Shown piece by piece: positions 1-11,245 of a stretch of DNA of 64,000 bases; positions within the stretch are counted from its first letter, which is position 1, and every line of letters starts with the position of its first letter. The DNA is from Tolypeutes matacus. Taxonomy: Eukaryota; Chordata; Mammalia; Cingulata; Chlamyphoridae. The notes beneath the pieces are model-generated. The model saw only the letters and a list, made by a program, of their open reading frames with translations, did no database searches and was not told where the DNA came from. The position numbers and the translations under genes are program-made. The DNA is taken from contig JAKSZT010054573.1 of assembly GCA_026826555.1 (NCBI GenBank), forward strand, positions 2,522,370 through 2,586,369. The letters run 5' to 3'.

Positions 1-780
1 ATTCGTGGGGTGGTTTCGGAAGCCTTCTTGAATCATGCTTAAATCCCAGCATGGGATGGGAGGAAAACTAAACAAGAAAGCAAGCCAACAGGCCGCCTTT
101 GCCCAAAGCAGTCTGTTGGTTTGGCAAAGTCGAGGAGAAATCAAAAAGTGGCACATAACTTTGCAACTGCTCCTTCTTGCTTGGTGAAGATGAGTCAAGT
201 TTAAATAACCACATTAATACATTCTGTAAAATCCACGACCTGAGGAGCCAGGAAGACTTCCTGCTACCATGGAGAAAGGTCACCTGCAGACCAAGTGCAG
301 CTGAGAAATTCCCGGAAGTAACAGCCTGCATCTCAAGCTGGCCATCCTTGAGCTCATTCTTCTGCCCCCTCACCCCAAATTTTAATTCAATAACTGGTCC
401 AAAAAAATATCTCCTCCTTTAAAGATGAGGATTAATACTACTTTTTCAAAAAGAGTTGGAAACAGCTTTAAAAAGAAGATGCAATAGCACAGTGAAATTG
501 AGGACCGTTTATATGAATCAATGAGCAAAGAAATGGTCTAGTAGGTTACTGACATCCGAACTTACTGAAAGAACTCTGTGGATGCCCAGAAAAACATTCA
601 AGGCAGCTCAGACTTCTCCCTGGCAAATAGATGCTGGAAGTCAGTAGAACAGTACAGAAAAAGGTCAAAGAGTTCGCACCAGCAGCCTTAGTAAAGGTTC
701 CTGACTTTCGGAGCGTACTTTCTTCCTGGGATATAAGAACATGAAACATCTGTGGGATGTAAGTGAAAGTTCCATTCAGA
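1..780. other. Unassigned non-coding sequence
   Basis: No repeat family or gene is recognised here. Short open frames exist on both strands, but they lack any protein family signature and overlap one another, as expected by chance. Base composition is near average for mammalian DNA. Confidence 0.5.
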
Positions 781-1350
781 AAGGAGCGGTGTGATGAGGG
801 CCGTGTCCACCCACGAAGTGAATCGAGCGGTTTCACTGCTGTCACAGGGTGGGTCAGAAGAGGGCACGGTGGGCGCTGGTGGGCAAGGGGCGCCTGAGCT
901 GGGAGCACGTTCCAGGGGAGGAGCGCAGGGAAACAGACGTGCACAGGGGCGAGGCGAGGCCAGGAAGGAAGCCCGAGCACAGGCCGCCGAGCGAGGGGCG
1001 TTTCAGAGCGCACGTAGCAACAGAGGCATTGGCTGAGGCCAGTTTTCACGCCACAAAGAGCCTGGGCCTTCCTTGGGAGCCCAAGGGAAAGCCGTGAAGG
1101 GCTCCGAGCCGCAAGCTGGTAAGATACAAGTCGGAAGACGAATCTGGTTAGAGCATCCTAAAAACCCAATAGATGGCATTACCATTTGGCCTAACTGAAA
1201 TTCCGTCCCAGGGGTGTAAGTGCTCTTGGAAAAGCACTGGTGCGCTCTCACGCAACATGGCAAAAGCAGCGCCATCTGTGCGTGTGGTTGTGACGCCGGC
1301 TGCTGCAGACGCAGGCAGCTTTGGCTCGCGAGCAGGAAGGCCGTGAAGAG
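781..1350. promoter_or_regulatory. CpG-rich patch, possible regulatory element
   Basis: By hand count there are about 24 CpG dinucleotides between 781 and 1110, with further ones to about 1335. The surrounding DNA is CpG-poor. The densest stretch is about 900-1020. No repeat family explains it. It could be a weak CpG island, an old GC-rich repeat, or a chance hypomethylated patch. The open frames here overlap on both strands and match nothing I know. Confidence 0.3.
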
Positions 1351-1807
1351 CCGAGGATGTTTTAAAACAGAAAGTAGACACTAGATGCAAAGACACAGGT
1401 CAAGTCCGGGATCCTGTGTGTGTACTCTTTCAAATGGAGTCGCCCGATGATTCCCATGTTTACCTCTGAAGCAAGCTCTTTAAACTGGATGCACGAGCGT
1501 TGATAGATTGAATGTTTAATGCCAGCCTCATTGCACAGGTGTGGTGTAGGTATATTTAAACGAAGTTTTTCATTCATCCATTCATTCCCTCAACAGTAAC
1601 TTGTTAATAAAGTCCTTGCTTGAAAGGAGTTTATAATTATTTTTATTACAAATAGTAGCTTTTTTGCATATATATTTTTAATATATTTTTAAAAAGATAT
1701 TTAGATTATATAAATGATGCATATAAGCATGGCAACAGACTATGAGCACAGTCAAATGATGAGGTAGGGAGTTTTATGCAATATGTATATATATATACAT
1801 ATATATA
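1351..1807. other. Unassigned, AT-rich toward the right
   Basis: No gene is seen. From about 1620 the sequence becomes strongly AT-rich, with a TA-rich microsatellite-like run at about 1776-1810 immediately before a SINE tail. Confidence 0.5.
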
Positions 1808-1910
1808 TTTTAAACATTTATTTGTCAATTTAAAGGAGGTAGTGAGGAATGGACCTGGGACCTCGTACATGGGAAGCAGGTGCTCAACCAATGAGCTATA
1901 TCCACTCCCC
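1808..1910 (-). mobile_element. DAS-type tRNA-derived SINE
   Basis: Read on the minus strand, the element starts with GGGGAGTGGATATAGCTCA, continues through CTGCTTCCCATGTACGAGG and a degraded B box, and ends with a CTACCTCC-type terminus and an A/T-rich tail. This is the xenarthran DAS SINE layout, derived from a tRNA gene. It is diverged and has no clear target duplication. It is not a functional tRNA gene because the 3' half does not fold into a cloverleaf. Confidence 0.85.
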
Positions 1911-2639
1911 AGTGCATCGTATATTAGATGCATTAATAGTCAAGAGTTTTTAATTCTCAATGTATTTAATCATGACATTTATTTGATTATAGTTTTCAGT
2001 AGTGAATTTATATTTTCTTAAGGAAGTTTGCATCCCTTAATTCAAACTTTCAAAATAAGGTCTAGCAAAAATGGTATAGCCCTTAGTTGGAAATGCTTGC
2101 ATCCATCAACATAATCTAGTTGAATCCATAAAGAGATGATAATATTTTTTTATAGCTAATAACCACTTTATAAAAGAAGACCAATGTGTATTTCCTAAAA
2201 AATTTAAAACACCCTCTATCTTGATGGAGAAGTAGACCTGCTGATGTGAAAAATGGAAAACCCAGCCGGAGGTTGCAGGTTTTCGTGAGCACGAGTGGTG
2301 GCCCATTGGCTGTGAGCTGTTTCAGTTCTCATTTCACAGCCCTGTGTCCAGAAGTTTGATCTTGAAAAGAAAAGAGGGGGCGTGGCTTAGGCCATGGGCC
2401 AGGACTGCGACTTCCAGTTCTTCCTCTATGTCTGTGTGTAGGCATGTTATTTTATTTGCAGAAATCGAAACAGTCTGTAAGAAACACTCACAAGATCCTA
2501 CGACAAAAACTCACCCAAATCTAGAAGAGATGCATTTGCTGACATCCTAGCTGGAAATGACAACTTCTCTCTTCCTATGTAGTTTTGTGACAATGACTTC
2601 TGTAGGATCCTGTTGGAAAAACCTCCAAAATGAAATGTG
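1911..2639. other. Unassigned non-coding sequence
   Basis: No repeat or gene is recognised. The left part is AT-rich and the right part nearer average. Short open frames show no family resemblance. Confidence 0.45.
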
Positions 2640-2958
2640 CATTATTCGCACAAAAGCTGCCACGCGGGTGAATGTGGAGCGAGCCTTCACGCTCCGATTC
2701 TGCCCTGTCCACTCGGCTGTGGCTTCACCCAAGACCCGGGCCGCTGGCCGTCTGAAGATGGCTGCAGCAGCCCGCAGAGCAGCGTGCCCCCTTGCTCCCT
2801 GCAGCCGGAGAGAGCGAGAGGAGCAGAAGGCCCTTGGCTCCCGGCCGCCGGCCCGTCTCCAGGCCTGTGCGCCTCGAGCTCGGCCCCAGTGGTGGTCCAG
2901 TGCTGCTCCCTGCTTGGCCTGAGGCACCCAGGATGCTCTCCCACCGCTGAGGGTAAGT
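2640..2958. promoter_or_regulatory. Candidate CpG island with YY1-like site and splice-donor-like end
   Basis: About 21 CpGs fall in roughly 250 bases at about 65% G+C, giving an observed/expected ratio of roughly 0.7-0.8 by hand count. That is near the usual island threshold. A YY1-type motif AAGATGGCTGC lies at 2755-2765. A strong donor-like GTAAGT lies at 2953-2958 just after the CpG-rich part, so a non-coding first exon on the plus strand is possible. Overlapping open frames on both strands (up to about 140 codons) are probably a by-product of high GC. No protein is recognised. Confidence 0.35.
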
Positions 2959-4249
2959 CCAGTCACCTCCGAGTCTCCTGTTCCCTGCGGGAGAGCTGGG
3001 AGTCTGAACGCCCTGTTCTGCTAGGAAGGTGGGAGGGGGGTGGGAGAAGAGGTGCTGGCTAGACGACGCCCCTTCTCCACTGCCCCCCACGAATGGCACA
3101 GCAAGCCGTCCTGCCGCAGGGCTGCTTGGTCCTTTGCTCTAAGTCCTGACTGGGCAGCCCAGCACCGTGTGGCGTCTTTGGAGTGGGGACTGGGACATGC
3201 TGACAGCAGGTGCCTCTCACCACACCACTCGGGCAGATGGGAAAGTCACCTGCTAGGGCAGCAGCTATGCCTGGAGCCCTGCTCCCACTGCTGGCCTCAC
3301 AAACCGAAGCCGGAGGGGGCCAGACCCCCACCTCCCAGCCAACTCCTTGGCCAGGCCCACGGTTCTCTGTGGGGCCCTGGGGAGTGGAGAGGCTCTCAGC
3401 TGAAAGTCCCCCTGCCCCTGTTAGCCCAGGAAGTGAGAGAGACAGAAAGAGAAAGCAGAAGACAAAGAGTGAAGAGGCAAGAGGAGAGAGGAAACGAGCC
3501 AAGCTCCAGCAGCTGGAGACCCCCTGACAGCCGTTTTACCAGCCCTTCCCCTACACCGAGGATGATCTCCACTGTGCTGTTTCTCTCCGCTCACAACTCA
3601 CACCCTCGGGGCCCCTCTAGGCACTACTCTGTCCTGCCCTAGGCAGTGCCAACTTTTCAGCCCCAAAAGAGAAGTGTAAAGACTACGTGTAAATGCATGG
3701 CTGTGACAGTCAAATGTGTGAAAGTGACTGCAGCAAAGTATGCAAGCTGCGATCCTCTCTGCTCATTTCCGGTGGAGAAAAATAGTCTGGTTTAACTCTG
3801 GTTAAACTGCCTCCGTGTTTAACCAGGCTGGAGGTTGCTGAGTCCCCTCTCGACTCAGCCACACTCGATTGACAGTTTCTCCAACATTGACGGCAAAGAG
3901 GAGTCTTCTTCCTGAGAAATCCCAGCTAGATCGGTGCTGAGAACAGGACACATGTCATCTCCTCTGTCACAAGCTCCTGTTTCAGGCCTGCCAGAGGCAC
4001 CAGTCCCCCGCCCCCACCTCTTCTCCCTACCCCGTGGCCTACTTTCCATCCTGGCTCTTGCCCAATTTCCCTGCTCCTCGTTTTACCTACAGCAGGCTGC
4101 CTGGCTGGCACCTGGCTGCTTGGTCCTGCATGGGCAGCAACACGTTTCTTGCTTGGTGTAGATAAAGCAATGCCCCAGGTGTGTCCCTTCACTACTCTGG
4201 GGTGGTTGACAGCTTCCGAACTTCTTGATGGGGAAGAGGCAGACACTTG
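2959..4249. other. Unassigned GC-rich sequence
   Basis: This is GC-rich with several overlapping frames, the longest a 200-codon plus-strand frame at 3040-3642. Its composition is dominated by Pro, Ser, Arg and Trp with no domain, and a similarly long frame lies opposite it on the minus strand. I read these as GC-driven chance frames. G-rich runs occur at 3031-3044. Confidence 0.45.
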
Positions 4250-4320
4250 GTATGGTCAGTCTTTTTAACCGCAGCCTTTCTGCTGGGTGTGAGATGAGTA
4301 TCACATCGTTTCCTTGATGA
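4250..4320 (-). mobile_element. Short antisense L1 fragment (3' region)
   Basis: The plus strand reads like the reverse complement of the L1 ORF2 end / 3' UTR junction: GTCAGTCTTTTTAACC, then a 'ctgggtgtgagatgagtatc' segment. It is short and diverged. Confidence 0.4.
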
Positions 4321-4825
4321 CTCTCAGTTCTCCTGGGAACTCGCCATGCCCGCCATTACCATGGTGAAGGCTTCGCAATGACTTGCAGTACCAAAAACAG
4401 TTCCATTTGGTTGAACTCCGCTTTTCCAATCTCATTCCATCATGGAACCCTTTTATCAAGTAGCTTGCATTAACCTGCCTTGGGACACACTTTGCAAGTT
4501 GTGTCTCTCTGCCATGCTGTGGGGCAGGCGTTGCTGGTTTTCTTTTGTTGTTATTCTTGTCATCTAGTCAGCAAACATTCACATGAAATGCCAGTGGTAG
4601 GTTGTGCTGGTAGCAAGGAGTCTGAAACCCCTGGTCAATCTCAGCATTTTATAAAGGCGACTTACTGCACTTGTCATAGTAGAGAAAGATGAGGGATGAA
4701 GACAGAATAAGCCAGTGGCTTGGTGAGGTCTGTTAAGCTTCCTGATGCAGAGATAAAACTACACCTGTCCTCTTCAGGGTGGAGCTGTGGGTTTGGGGGT
4801 TAAGACACACATACACATGTGCTCC
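4321..4825. other. Unassigned non-coding sequence
   Basis: No gene or repeat is recognised between the L1-like scrap and the (CA)n tract. Confidence 0.45.
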
Positions 4826-4829
4826 CACA

Positions 4830-4862
<33 letters not shown>
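4826..4862. repeat. (CA)n microsatellite
   Basis: There is an uninterrupted AC run of about 30 bases (4833-4862), preceded by imperfect CA-rich sequence from about 4806. Confidence 0.97.
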
Positions 4863-4864
<2 letters not shown>

Positions 4865-6469
4865 CCCATGAAATAGGTCTTCCAAGCATTCATTGAAGAA
4901 TGGCCAAGAAGACCTTTAGGAAATGTACTGTCCTTTCTGAAACTCAAAATTCCTCAGATTAGTCTTCGTCGAAATAACATTTTCAAAAACCTTTCCAGAA
5001 GCCTGTTCCCAGCCTACGTCATTCCTCCAGCCAATGCGTACTGGGAAAATTGAAGGAAATTAAATTGACAATTAAGAATGTAAACGAAGGCTGCTGATTG
5101 GCCTGATGGCAGTGAATCGGTCATCCTCAGAAGGCGGTGAACAGAATGCTTCATCGAATTCCACAAATAAATAAGGGAATTTCTCCCCACGCTCCCCAAG
5201 TACATGTGCCCAGAGAGATATCTTCCTTTACAACATACTGAATGAAAATCTGTCACAAGATTGCATCCTGCACTACTTAGAAAGCTTCTGCCACTCCATA
5301 ACCTTGTGCTCGGTGAATACAATTGCCAGGCTCAGTCCCTAACCCGCCAGCGATGCTATCCTGGGACAGCCCCAAGACTTATGCGACTTCTTCTCCACTG
5401 CCGTTGTGTAGATGTCCCCTTACCCCAGCACCAGGAGAAGGTGCTGCTGGACTCTTCCCAGGCACAGCAGGTCTGCCGATGTCAGGCACCCCTTCTCACC
5501 CTACACCTGGTGGTGGGCCATTCAGGGTGGGTGGTCCCAGAGCTAAGCTCCATTCACTGCCCTTCTGCTGTCTCTCCAGCAAGGCCAAGGTCTCTAGTAC
5601 TGTCCGCCTGTCTGGCCTGACCCAGCCCCCTCCCCTTGCATCTGCGTAGACCGGCTGCTCCGCCTCCTGACTTCCTCGTTGTGATTCCTAGACGAGGTAA
5701 AGCTTCTCATTCTATCTGACTCACCTGACTTAGCCTATCTGAAATGTCTTGTGATTAGTCAGAGTTGTTTAATTAGGAGACCAAAAAAAGCCAGATTTTC
5801 TTTTGTTACCATTATGTATGGAACCTTGCCAGCAATTTGAATTTTCTTGCCTCTAATGAGATATCTTTGCTCAGTAATACATGTTTATGGTTTTGCCTTG
5901 GATAAAAAGGGAGCAGTATTATCTTCCTGCTTTGCAAATGAAATGTGAAAAAATTCTCTTAGGATAGGCTCAGAAAACCCAGCAAAAATAGTCTACCTTG
6001 ATCTTAGCCAAGTGGCAGAGAAGAGGGAGCATGGTGAGTTCTGCAGCAAGGATTTGTTTATTCATTTGAGAGGCTTTCTGAAACTGGCCGTGTTAGACGT
6101 TGGCTCCTGGCCACAGTTTCACCGCAAGCTCAGGTGGGAGACCTGCTGGGACCAGCAGACCTGGGAGCTGAGTGAGACAGGAGGATGAACTGAAGGAAGA
6201 CGGCAGGGAATTGTTCTGCCGCAAGAAACTGTGTGATGTAAACACACCGTGTCCGACTCATATATTGTTTGGGCAACCTGAGCATCTGAGGGAATGCAAT
6301 AAGGGCTTCCCCGAAACCAATAAACTCGTCAAGTCAAACTCCAGCTAGTGAATCAATGAGTTTCCTGGGGAAAGGCTGGTAAGATTGAGGTATCAAAATG
6401 CAAACAGATCCCATAGATAAACTTATGGGACGGGGCCCATTCCTAGAGGATTGAGGATCTCAGGGTTCC
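4863..6469. other. Unassigned non-coding sequence
   Basis: No repeat family is recognised. A 119-codon plus-strand frame at 5261-5620 and a 108-codon frame overlapping it match no known family and look like chance frames in a locally GC-rich patch. Confidence 0.45.
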
Positions 6470-6675
6470 TTGTCAGACAGACCAGATTTTTCAACGCAGT
6501 GCTACTGACATTTTGCGCTGGACCATTTCTTGAGGTGGGAGCGGTGCTGTGTGTTGTAGGATGTTGAACAGCATCCCTGCCCACCAGACACCAGTAGCAC
6601 TCCCTTCCCCACAGCTGTATCAACCAGAAATGTCTCCAAATCTTGCCAAATGTCCCCACGGTAGAGAAACACTAA
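6470..6675 (-). mobile_element. MER20-like hAT-Charlie non-autonomous DNA transposon
   Basis: The plus strand carries the recognisable old mammalian series 'gctactgacattttgcgct', 'tgttgtaggatgtt', 'agcatccctgcc', 'ccagtagcac' and 'aaatgtctccaaatcttgcc'. That is the reverse complement of the element as usually written. The length is close to the roughly 220-bp consensus. The family name is from memory; related MER families are possible. Confidence 0.75.
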
Positions 6676-8439
6676 AGGAGACTGAAGGCGCCCAGTGCCA
6701 CAGACAAGACCAAGAAAGCAAACTGAGTTTATGCTGTGTGCCCATTCCCAAAATGTGATGGCGGCACTACATATTTCCAGCACACTCTGTGGGAAGGGCT
6801 TTGAGGCTGAACCTCAGCTGGGAAGGAATCCAGCGATTCGGCAATGAGGTCTGATGTGAGCAAAGGAGCAGGAAGTGAAGGCACTGCCGCCATCTGTCAT
6901 TCCATCACCAGCCCAGTCCAGGGAGAGCAGGGAAGAGGAACCATGTGGCTGTGGACCCCCGGCAAGGGGCTTACTCCAATTCCCCATCAATGGGGGCTCC
7001 GAGGCTACTGCTTTTCTTCCTGTCACTTCACTGTCATGATTGATGCAGGAGTTATGGCCTGGGCAGGCTGCTCCGGACCATTGGAAGGTCTTGCTGGAGA
7101 GAACAAATGCCCATAGAGGTCAGAGAGGTCATGTAATATAGAGCCGCCCGCCCCCCACCCCCATTCAATATGAGAATAAACAGTCTGTGTTCTCTAAGAG
7201 CTGACACTAATGGGGGAGACACACACGTACTCATTTAGAACTTGAGCAGAAACTCAAGGTGCCAGCTCCACCTTCCCTTTCACATTTAACTCATGATATG
7301 TCCCCCCATCACACAGATTGAGATCAGGTAATGAAAAAAATTAAGCAAAAGCATCTATTTGCTTACCTTGGAAATCTGAAGTTCTTATAGTGAAATGTGC
7401 TAAATCAGTTTTCAAAGTTGACATAGTATATTTATCACTTTATGCCTAATGGTCTCTCTATGATGAATTGACTTAAGAGCAGTGCATTGGAGAATTAGCA
7501 CAAATTACCTTTTAAATAAGGGTATGGCTGAGGTGACAAGCTTCTCTCCCTCGGGGTTATGAAATACAGTTCTTTCTTAGAATATGGCATTTTAAAGTCA
7601 GACTAGTTATGACGGCTCCAGGCTCAACTCAACTGCTGTCTGCCACATACCCCATTCACCCAAAGAATTAAGCGTCAGAAAAGTCAGGCCTTGTTCTTTG
7701 AAATGAGGTGTCCAAGACTTCACAGCTGGGTGTTTTTACTACATCCCCTCAGTCCCTCCTGCCGCCTTCCACAATCACTTTTGGTACCTCTGAATTTTAT
7801 GCCATGGTTCTCGTTGTCATGGCGGAAGCTCAGGGTATCTTCCCAATGACTGAAGGATGCACAGAACCTGTAGAGAGGAGCCTTGCTAAGAAAAGACTTC
7901 CAGAAAGTAGAGGAATTTGGGGAAATGGAAGTTCTTAATGAACGGCATTTAAATACAGAGCAGATGGAGAAAGGGGTAACAGCTAGAAGTAAGTAGACCA
8001 GTGAGAACGGGAACCCCGAATACCCCCAAAGGAAGAAGATGGGCTCTAACAGGTTGGCCGTGGCTGCAGGTAAGGAATGAGTCAAAAGAAAGTCAGCCAG
8101 GTGGGAAAGCCCCTGCCTTTCTCCTTTGCAGCTCTTCTGAAGAAATCACTGTTTCAGGAAATAACATTCTCAGAAGAAAACTGGAATAACCCAGCCATGT
8201 AAGGGTCACATTTGCTCCAACTCAGTTCAGTTGTCTAAGAAGGCATTGCTCAGATGCAGGTGCTACCCCACCAATACAGGATGATAATGCAATCGTGTGA
8301 GTCATAGTAAAACATGATACGGTGACCTACTTAATAATGCAGACAGTCAGCAGGAGCAGACTAGAAAATGTCACGGAAGTAAGCTGCTATAGAATACTGT
8401 TTCCAAACATTTGAAAACCAGTCAGTGTGATCCACAGTA
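6676..8439. other. Unassigned non-coding sequence
   Basis: No gene is recognised. A 'gctgacactaatgggggaga' segment near 7200 is weakly L2-like. A 121-codon minus-strand frame at 7720-8085 has no family features. Confidence 0.45.
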
Positions 8440-8913
8440 TTATCAAAAAACTTATGATTATATCAGCAGATACAGAAGAAGCACTCAAAAAGGAAACAGC
8501 AACGTCCAGTCCTGATTTAAACCCCTAAGCAAACTAAGAATGGAAAGGAACTTTCTGAACCCGATAAAGGATGTCTACTAAAAACCTAAAGCTAACATCA
8601 TAAATGATGGTGAAACAGAAAGTTTTCTCCTTAAGTTTGGGAGCAAGAAAGAAATGTCCACTTTACACTTCTGTTCAACACTCTAATTAGTGCAATAAGG
8701 AAAGAAAAGAAAAGAAAAGGCATCCAAATTAGAAAGGAAGAGGTCAAACTGTCTAGGCACAGGCTGCATGATCAAAAATCCAGTGGAATGTGCAAAAAGC
8801 TGCTAGAACTAATTGAGCTTAGCAAAGTTGGAGGGTCCAAGGTCAGTAACAAAAATCAGTTTTGTTTCTATGTCCTGGCAATAAACAATCAAATATCTAA
8901 ATTTTAAAAATCA
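8440..8913 (+). mobile_element. L1 ORF2 remnant, upstream part
   Basis: Translated plus-strand segments resemble the L1 reverse transcriptase: 'ADTEEALKK', then 'NIINDGETESFLLKFG', and 'GIQIRKEEVKLS', which is where FADD should follow. The FADD block is replaced by unrelated residues, and stops and frameshifts are present, so the copy is dead. It is continued downstream of three inserted SINEs. Confidence 0.85.
8698..8718 (+). repeat. (GAAAA)n tract inside L1
   Basis: Four or so A-rich pentamer units (GGAAAGAAAAGAAAAGAAAA) lie within the L1 ORF2 remnant, in the stretch coding the Lys-rich run before GIQI. Confidence 0.8.
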
Positions 8914-9014
8914 GGGAGCAGATGTAGCTCAGTGGTTTGAGCACCTGCTCATACATGGGTATGAGGCCTTGGGTTCAATCCCTGGTACCTCCTGGGGGGA
9001 AAAAAAACAAATAA
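8914..9014 (+). mobile_element. DAS SINE, first of three in tandem
   Basis: Head GGGAGCAGATGTAGCTCAG includes an A-box-like TAGCTCAGTGGTT. The B box is GGTTCAATCCC, followed by TGGTACCTCC and an A-rich tail. It is inserted within the L1 remnant, and the next SINE follows directly after its A tail. Confidence 0.93.
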
Positions 9015-9128
9015 GGGGAGTAGATGTAGCTCAAGTGGTTCAGTGCCTGCTTCCCATGTACAAGGTCGTGGGTTCGATCCCTGGTACCTCCTAAAAGCAA
9101 AGAAAAGCAAACAAATGAAAAAACCAAC
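9015..9128 (+). mobile_element. DAS SINE, second of three in tandem
   Basis: Head GGGGAGTAGATGTAGCTCAA, B box GGTTCGATCCC, terminus TGGTACCTCC and an A-rich tail with AAAGC units. It starts directly at the end of the first SINE's A tail, so it probably inserted into that tail. Confidence 0.93.
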
Positions 9129-9130
9129 TC

Positions 9131-9219
9131 GGGGGAGCCAGTGTAACTCAGTGTTTGAGCACTGGCTTCCCACATACAAGGTCCCAGGTTCAATCCCCAG
9201 CCCTGGTACCTAAAAAAAC
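9131..9219 (+). mobile_element. DAS SINE, third of three in tandem, diverged
   Basis: Head GGGGGAGCCAGTGTAACTCA, B box GGTTCAATCCC, then a small duplication around 'cagccctggtacc' and a short A tail. It is more diverged than its two neighbours and may be the oldest of the three or a shortened copy. Confidence 0.88.
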
Positions 9220-9945
9220 CGCATTTATAAGAATATCAAAAATATTAAATACTCAGGGATAAATTTGAGAAAAGATGTACAAGACCTGTACACTGGAAAC
9301 TATGCAACATTTCTGAGAGTAATTAAACAAGACTTAAATAAATGGAGAGACTTAAATACCTGGTTCATAGGTTGGAAGGCTTGAATATTGTTAAGATGTC
9401 AATTCTCTCCAAATTGATCTCTAGAGTCAACATAATCCTAATCGAAATCCTAATAAGCTTTTCAGAAAATGAGCATGCTTATTGTAAAATGTTTAGGCAA
9501 TTTTAAAACACCCATAATAGCTAAAACAACTTTGAAAAAAAAAAAAAAGAACAAAGTTGGAAGACTAACATGACCTAATGTTAAGGCATATTATAAAGCT
9601 ACATTTATCAAGACAGTACAGGATTGGCATAAAAACAGAAAAGAAGACCAATGGAATAGAGGAGACCCATATATACATGGATTACTGATTATTTACAAAG
9701 ATACAAAGGCAAATCAGTGAAGAAAGAATAGTCTTCAACAGATGATGTTGGGACAATTGAATATCCATGTGCAAAAAATGAACATTAATCCATGCTTATA
9801 AATAACACATGCAAATAAATATACATACTTACTAACATTAACTCAAAGTGGATCATAGACCTAAATGTGAACCCTAAAACCATACAACTTCCAGAGGAAA
9901 ACATAGGGCAAAATCCTTGAGACCTAGAAACACAACCTAACATTT
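9220..9945 (+). mobile_element. L1 ORF2 remnant, downstream part
   Basis: This continues the interrupted L1. 'KDVQDLYTGNYAT' and 'DLNKWRDL' are recognisable in degraded plus-strand translation, followed by the C-terminal 'KNRKEDQWNRGDPYIHG' and 'LPEENIGQNP' segments. It has a poly-A-like run at 9535-9548 and many stops. No ORF2-proximal 3' UTR is evident before the next repeat begins. Confidence 0.85.
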
Positions 9946-10800
9946 ACATCAGTTATGGGTGTTTCACTTGATTGATTTTTCCTCATTTTGGTCACTTATC
10001 TCCTGTTTCTTTGCATGCTTGAAAATTTTTGACTGGATGCCAGGCATTCTAAATTTTACCTTTTTGTGTTTGGGATTTTTAAAAAATTTTCCTACAACTG
10101 TTCTTGAGCTATATTAGTTAAGTTACTTGGAAATAACTTGAAACTATGGGGTCCTGCTTTTATGTTTTGTCAGGTGGATTCAGAACGATGCTTATTCTAG
10201 GGCTAGTTGTCCCCCCAGTACCAAGGCAAGACCTCTGTGCGTATGAGTCGTGAAGTTGTTTTCAATGTGGCTAGTCAAAGCAGTCGCTCTCCCCAGCCCT
10301 GTACGAGCAGCAAGCACATCCCTTCTCATCCTTTCAGGCGGTTCTTCCCCCAGCCTCACATGGTTTCCTCTCTCATGCTTCGATGAGACACTGCCGATCA
10401 GATCTTTGGGGCTCTTTGTCTTTGTGCAGCGCTAGGCTGTCTGGAATCCATCCTGCTGACTCTAGCTGCCTTTGTTCCATAGACTGTCAGCTCCATCTTC
10501 TCCACCTTGGGAGTCCACCAAGCTCTGCCCCGGTCCCCCCGCTTGACACTGTGCCCTGGGAACTGTCCAGCTAGTGAGCTGGAGCGATCAGAGGATTCCC
10601 CTCATGTGTTCCCTGACTCTCAGCGGTCACTGTCCTTCATTGCCTGATGTCCAGGATAATGAGAACCTTTGTTTCATAGGTTTTGTTTGTCGGTTTGTTT
10701 GTTTGTTTGGGTTGTTTTAAGTGGGAGAGTAAAGCCAATCCCTATTTGTCTTTCTTGGCCAGAAGTGGCATTCCCTCTGTTACTTCTATTTAATTCTCCA
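9946..10800 (-). mobile_element. Old L1-like interspersed repeat
   Basis: The sequence contains segments I recall from a common mammalian L1-associated repeat: 'gactggatgccaggcattct', 'ttaagttacttggaaataac', 'ctagggctagttgtccccc' and, near 10720, 'gggagagtaaagccaatcc'. They appear in consistent order, so this looks like one diverged copy. Strand and exact family are uncertain. A (TTTG)n tract at 10681-10709 lies within it. Confidence 0.5.
10681..10709. repeat. (TTTG)n simple repeat
   Basis: Imperfect GTTT units run through this stretch inside the L1-like repeat. Confidence 0.85.
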
Positions 10801-10895
10801 GAAATAGATTAAATGCCCTTTTTTTAGAGAGGAAGAAGTGGACACACAAGGAGGTGATTTGACTTTCACCTCAGCGGTCAGTGGCAGTATCAGGA

Positions 10896-10990
10896 TTTTT
10901 TTTTTTTTTTTACCGGCAGGTCCCAGAGATCGAACCCAGGTCCCTCCATATGGGAGATGGACACCCAAGCATTTAAGCCACATCCATCCC
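10896..10990 (-). mobile_element. DAS SINE
   Basis: On the minus strand the order is GGATGGATGTGGCTTAAATG, the 'tctcccatatggagg' segment, B box GGTTCGATCTC, GGGACCTGCCGG and a 16-base A tail (plus-strand T run 10896-10911). This is the 'cccatatgg' DAS subtype, shared with the copies at 11458, 27627 and 30361. Confidence 0.92.
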
Positions 10991-11245
10991 GTCCCATCCC
11001 CGCCCCCAAGGGTTTGAACCCAGAAAGTCTGGCTACAGAGACGAGTCTTTTTTTTTTTTTTAAATATGACTAAAGTAGAACTCTGTGTTTTATTGTAAAA
11101 AAAAAAAAAAAAGTGTGCTTGCTCTCTTTATTCTTTCTTACCCTTCGGTAGACTGTTGCCCAGTCTAGACATTATCGCTATTCATCTCTTTTCCTCACCA
11201 CCCGTCCTGCCTGCATGCAGACCATCAGCAAGCCCTTTTAAAACT
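10991..11245. other. Unassigned, with homopolymer runs
   Basis: A T run lies near 11047-11062 and an A run near 11097-11113. Between and after them no family is recognised. Confidence 0.45.

Noticed and set aside
3040..3642. 200-codon plus-strand frame as a gene
   Set aside because: Composition driven by high GC, overlapped by a 147-codon frame on the opposite strand, and no family match.
4826..4862. (CA)n as a regulatory Z-DNA element
   Set aside because: Common microsatellite; nothing around it suggests a promoter.
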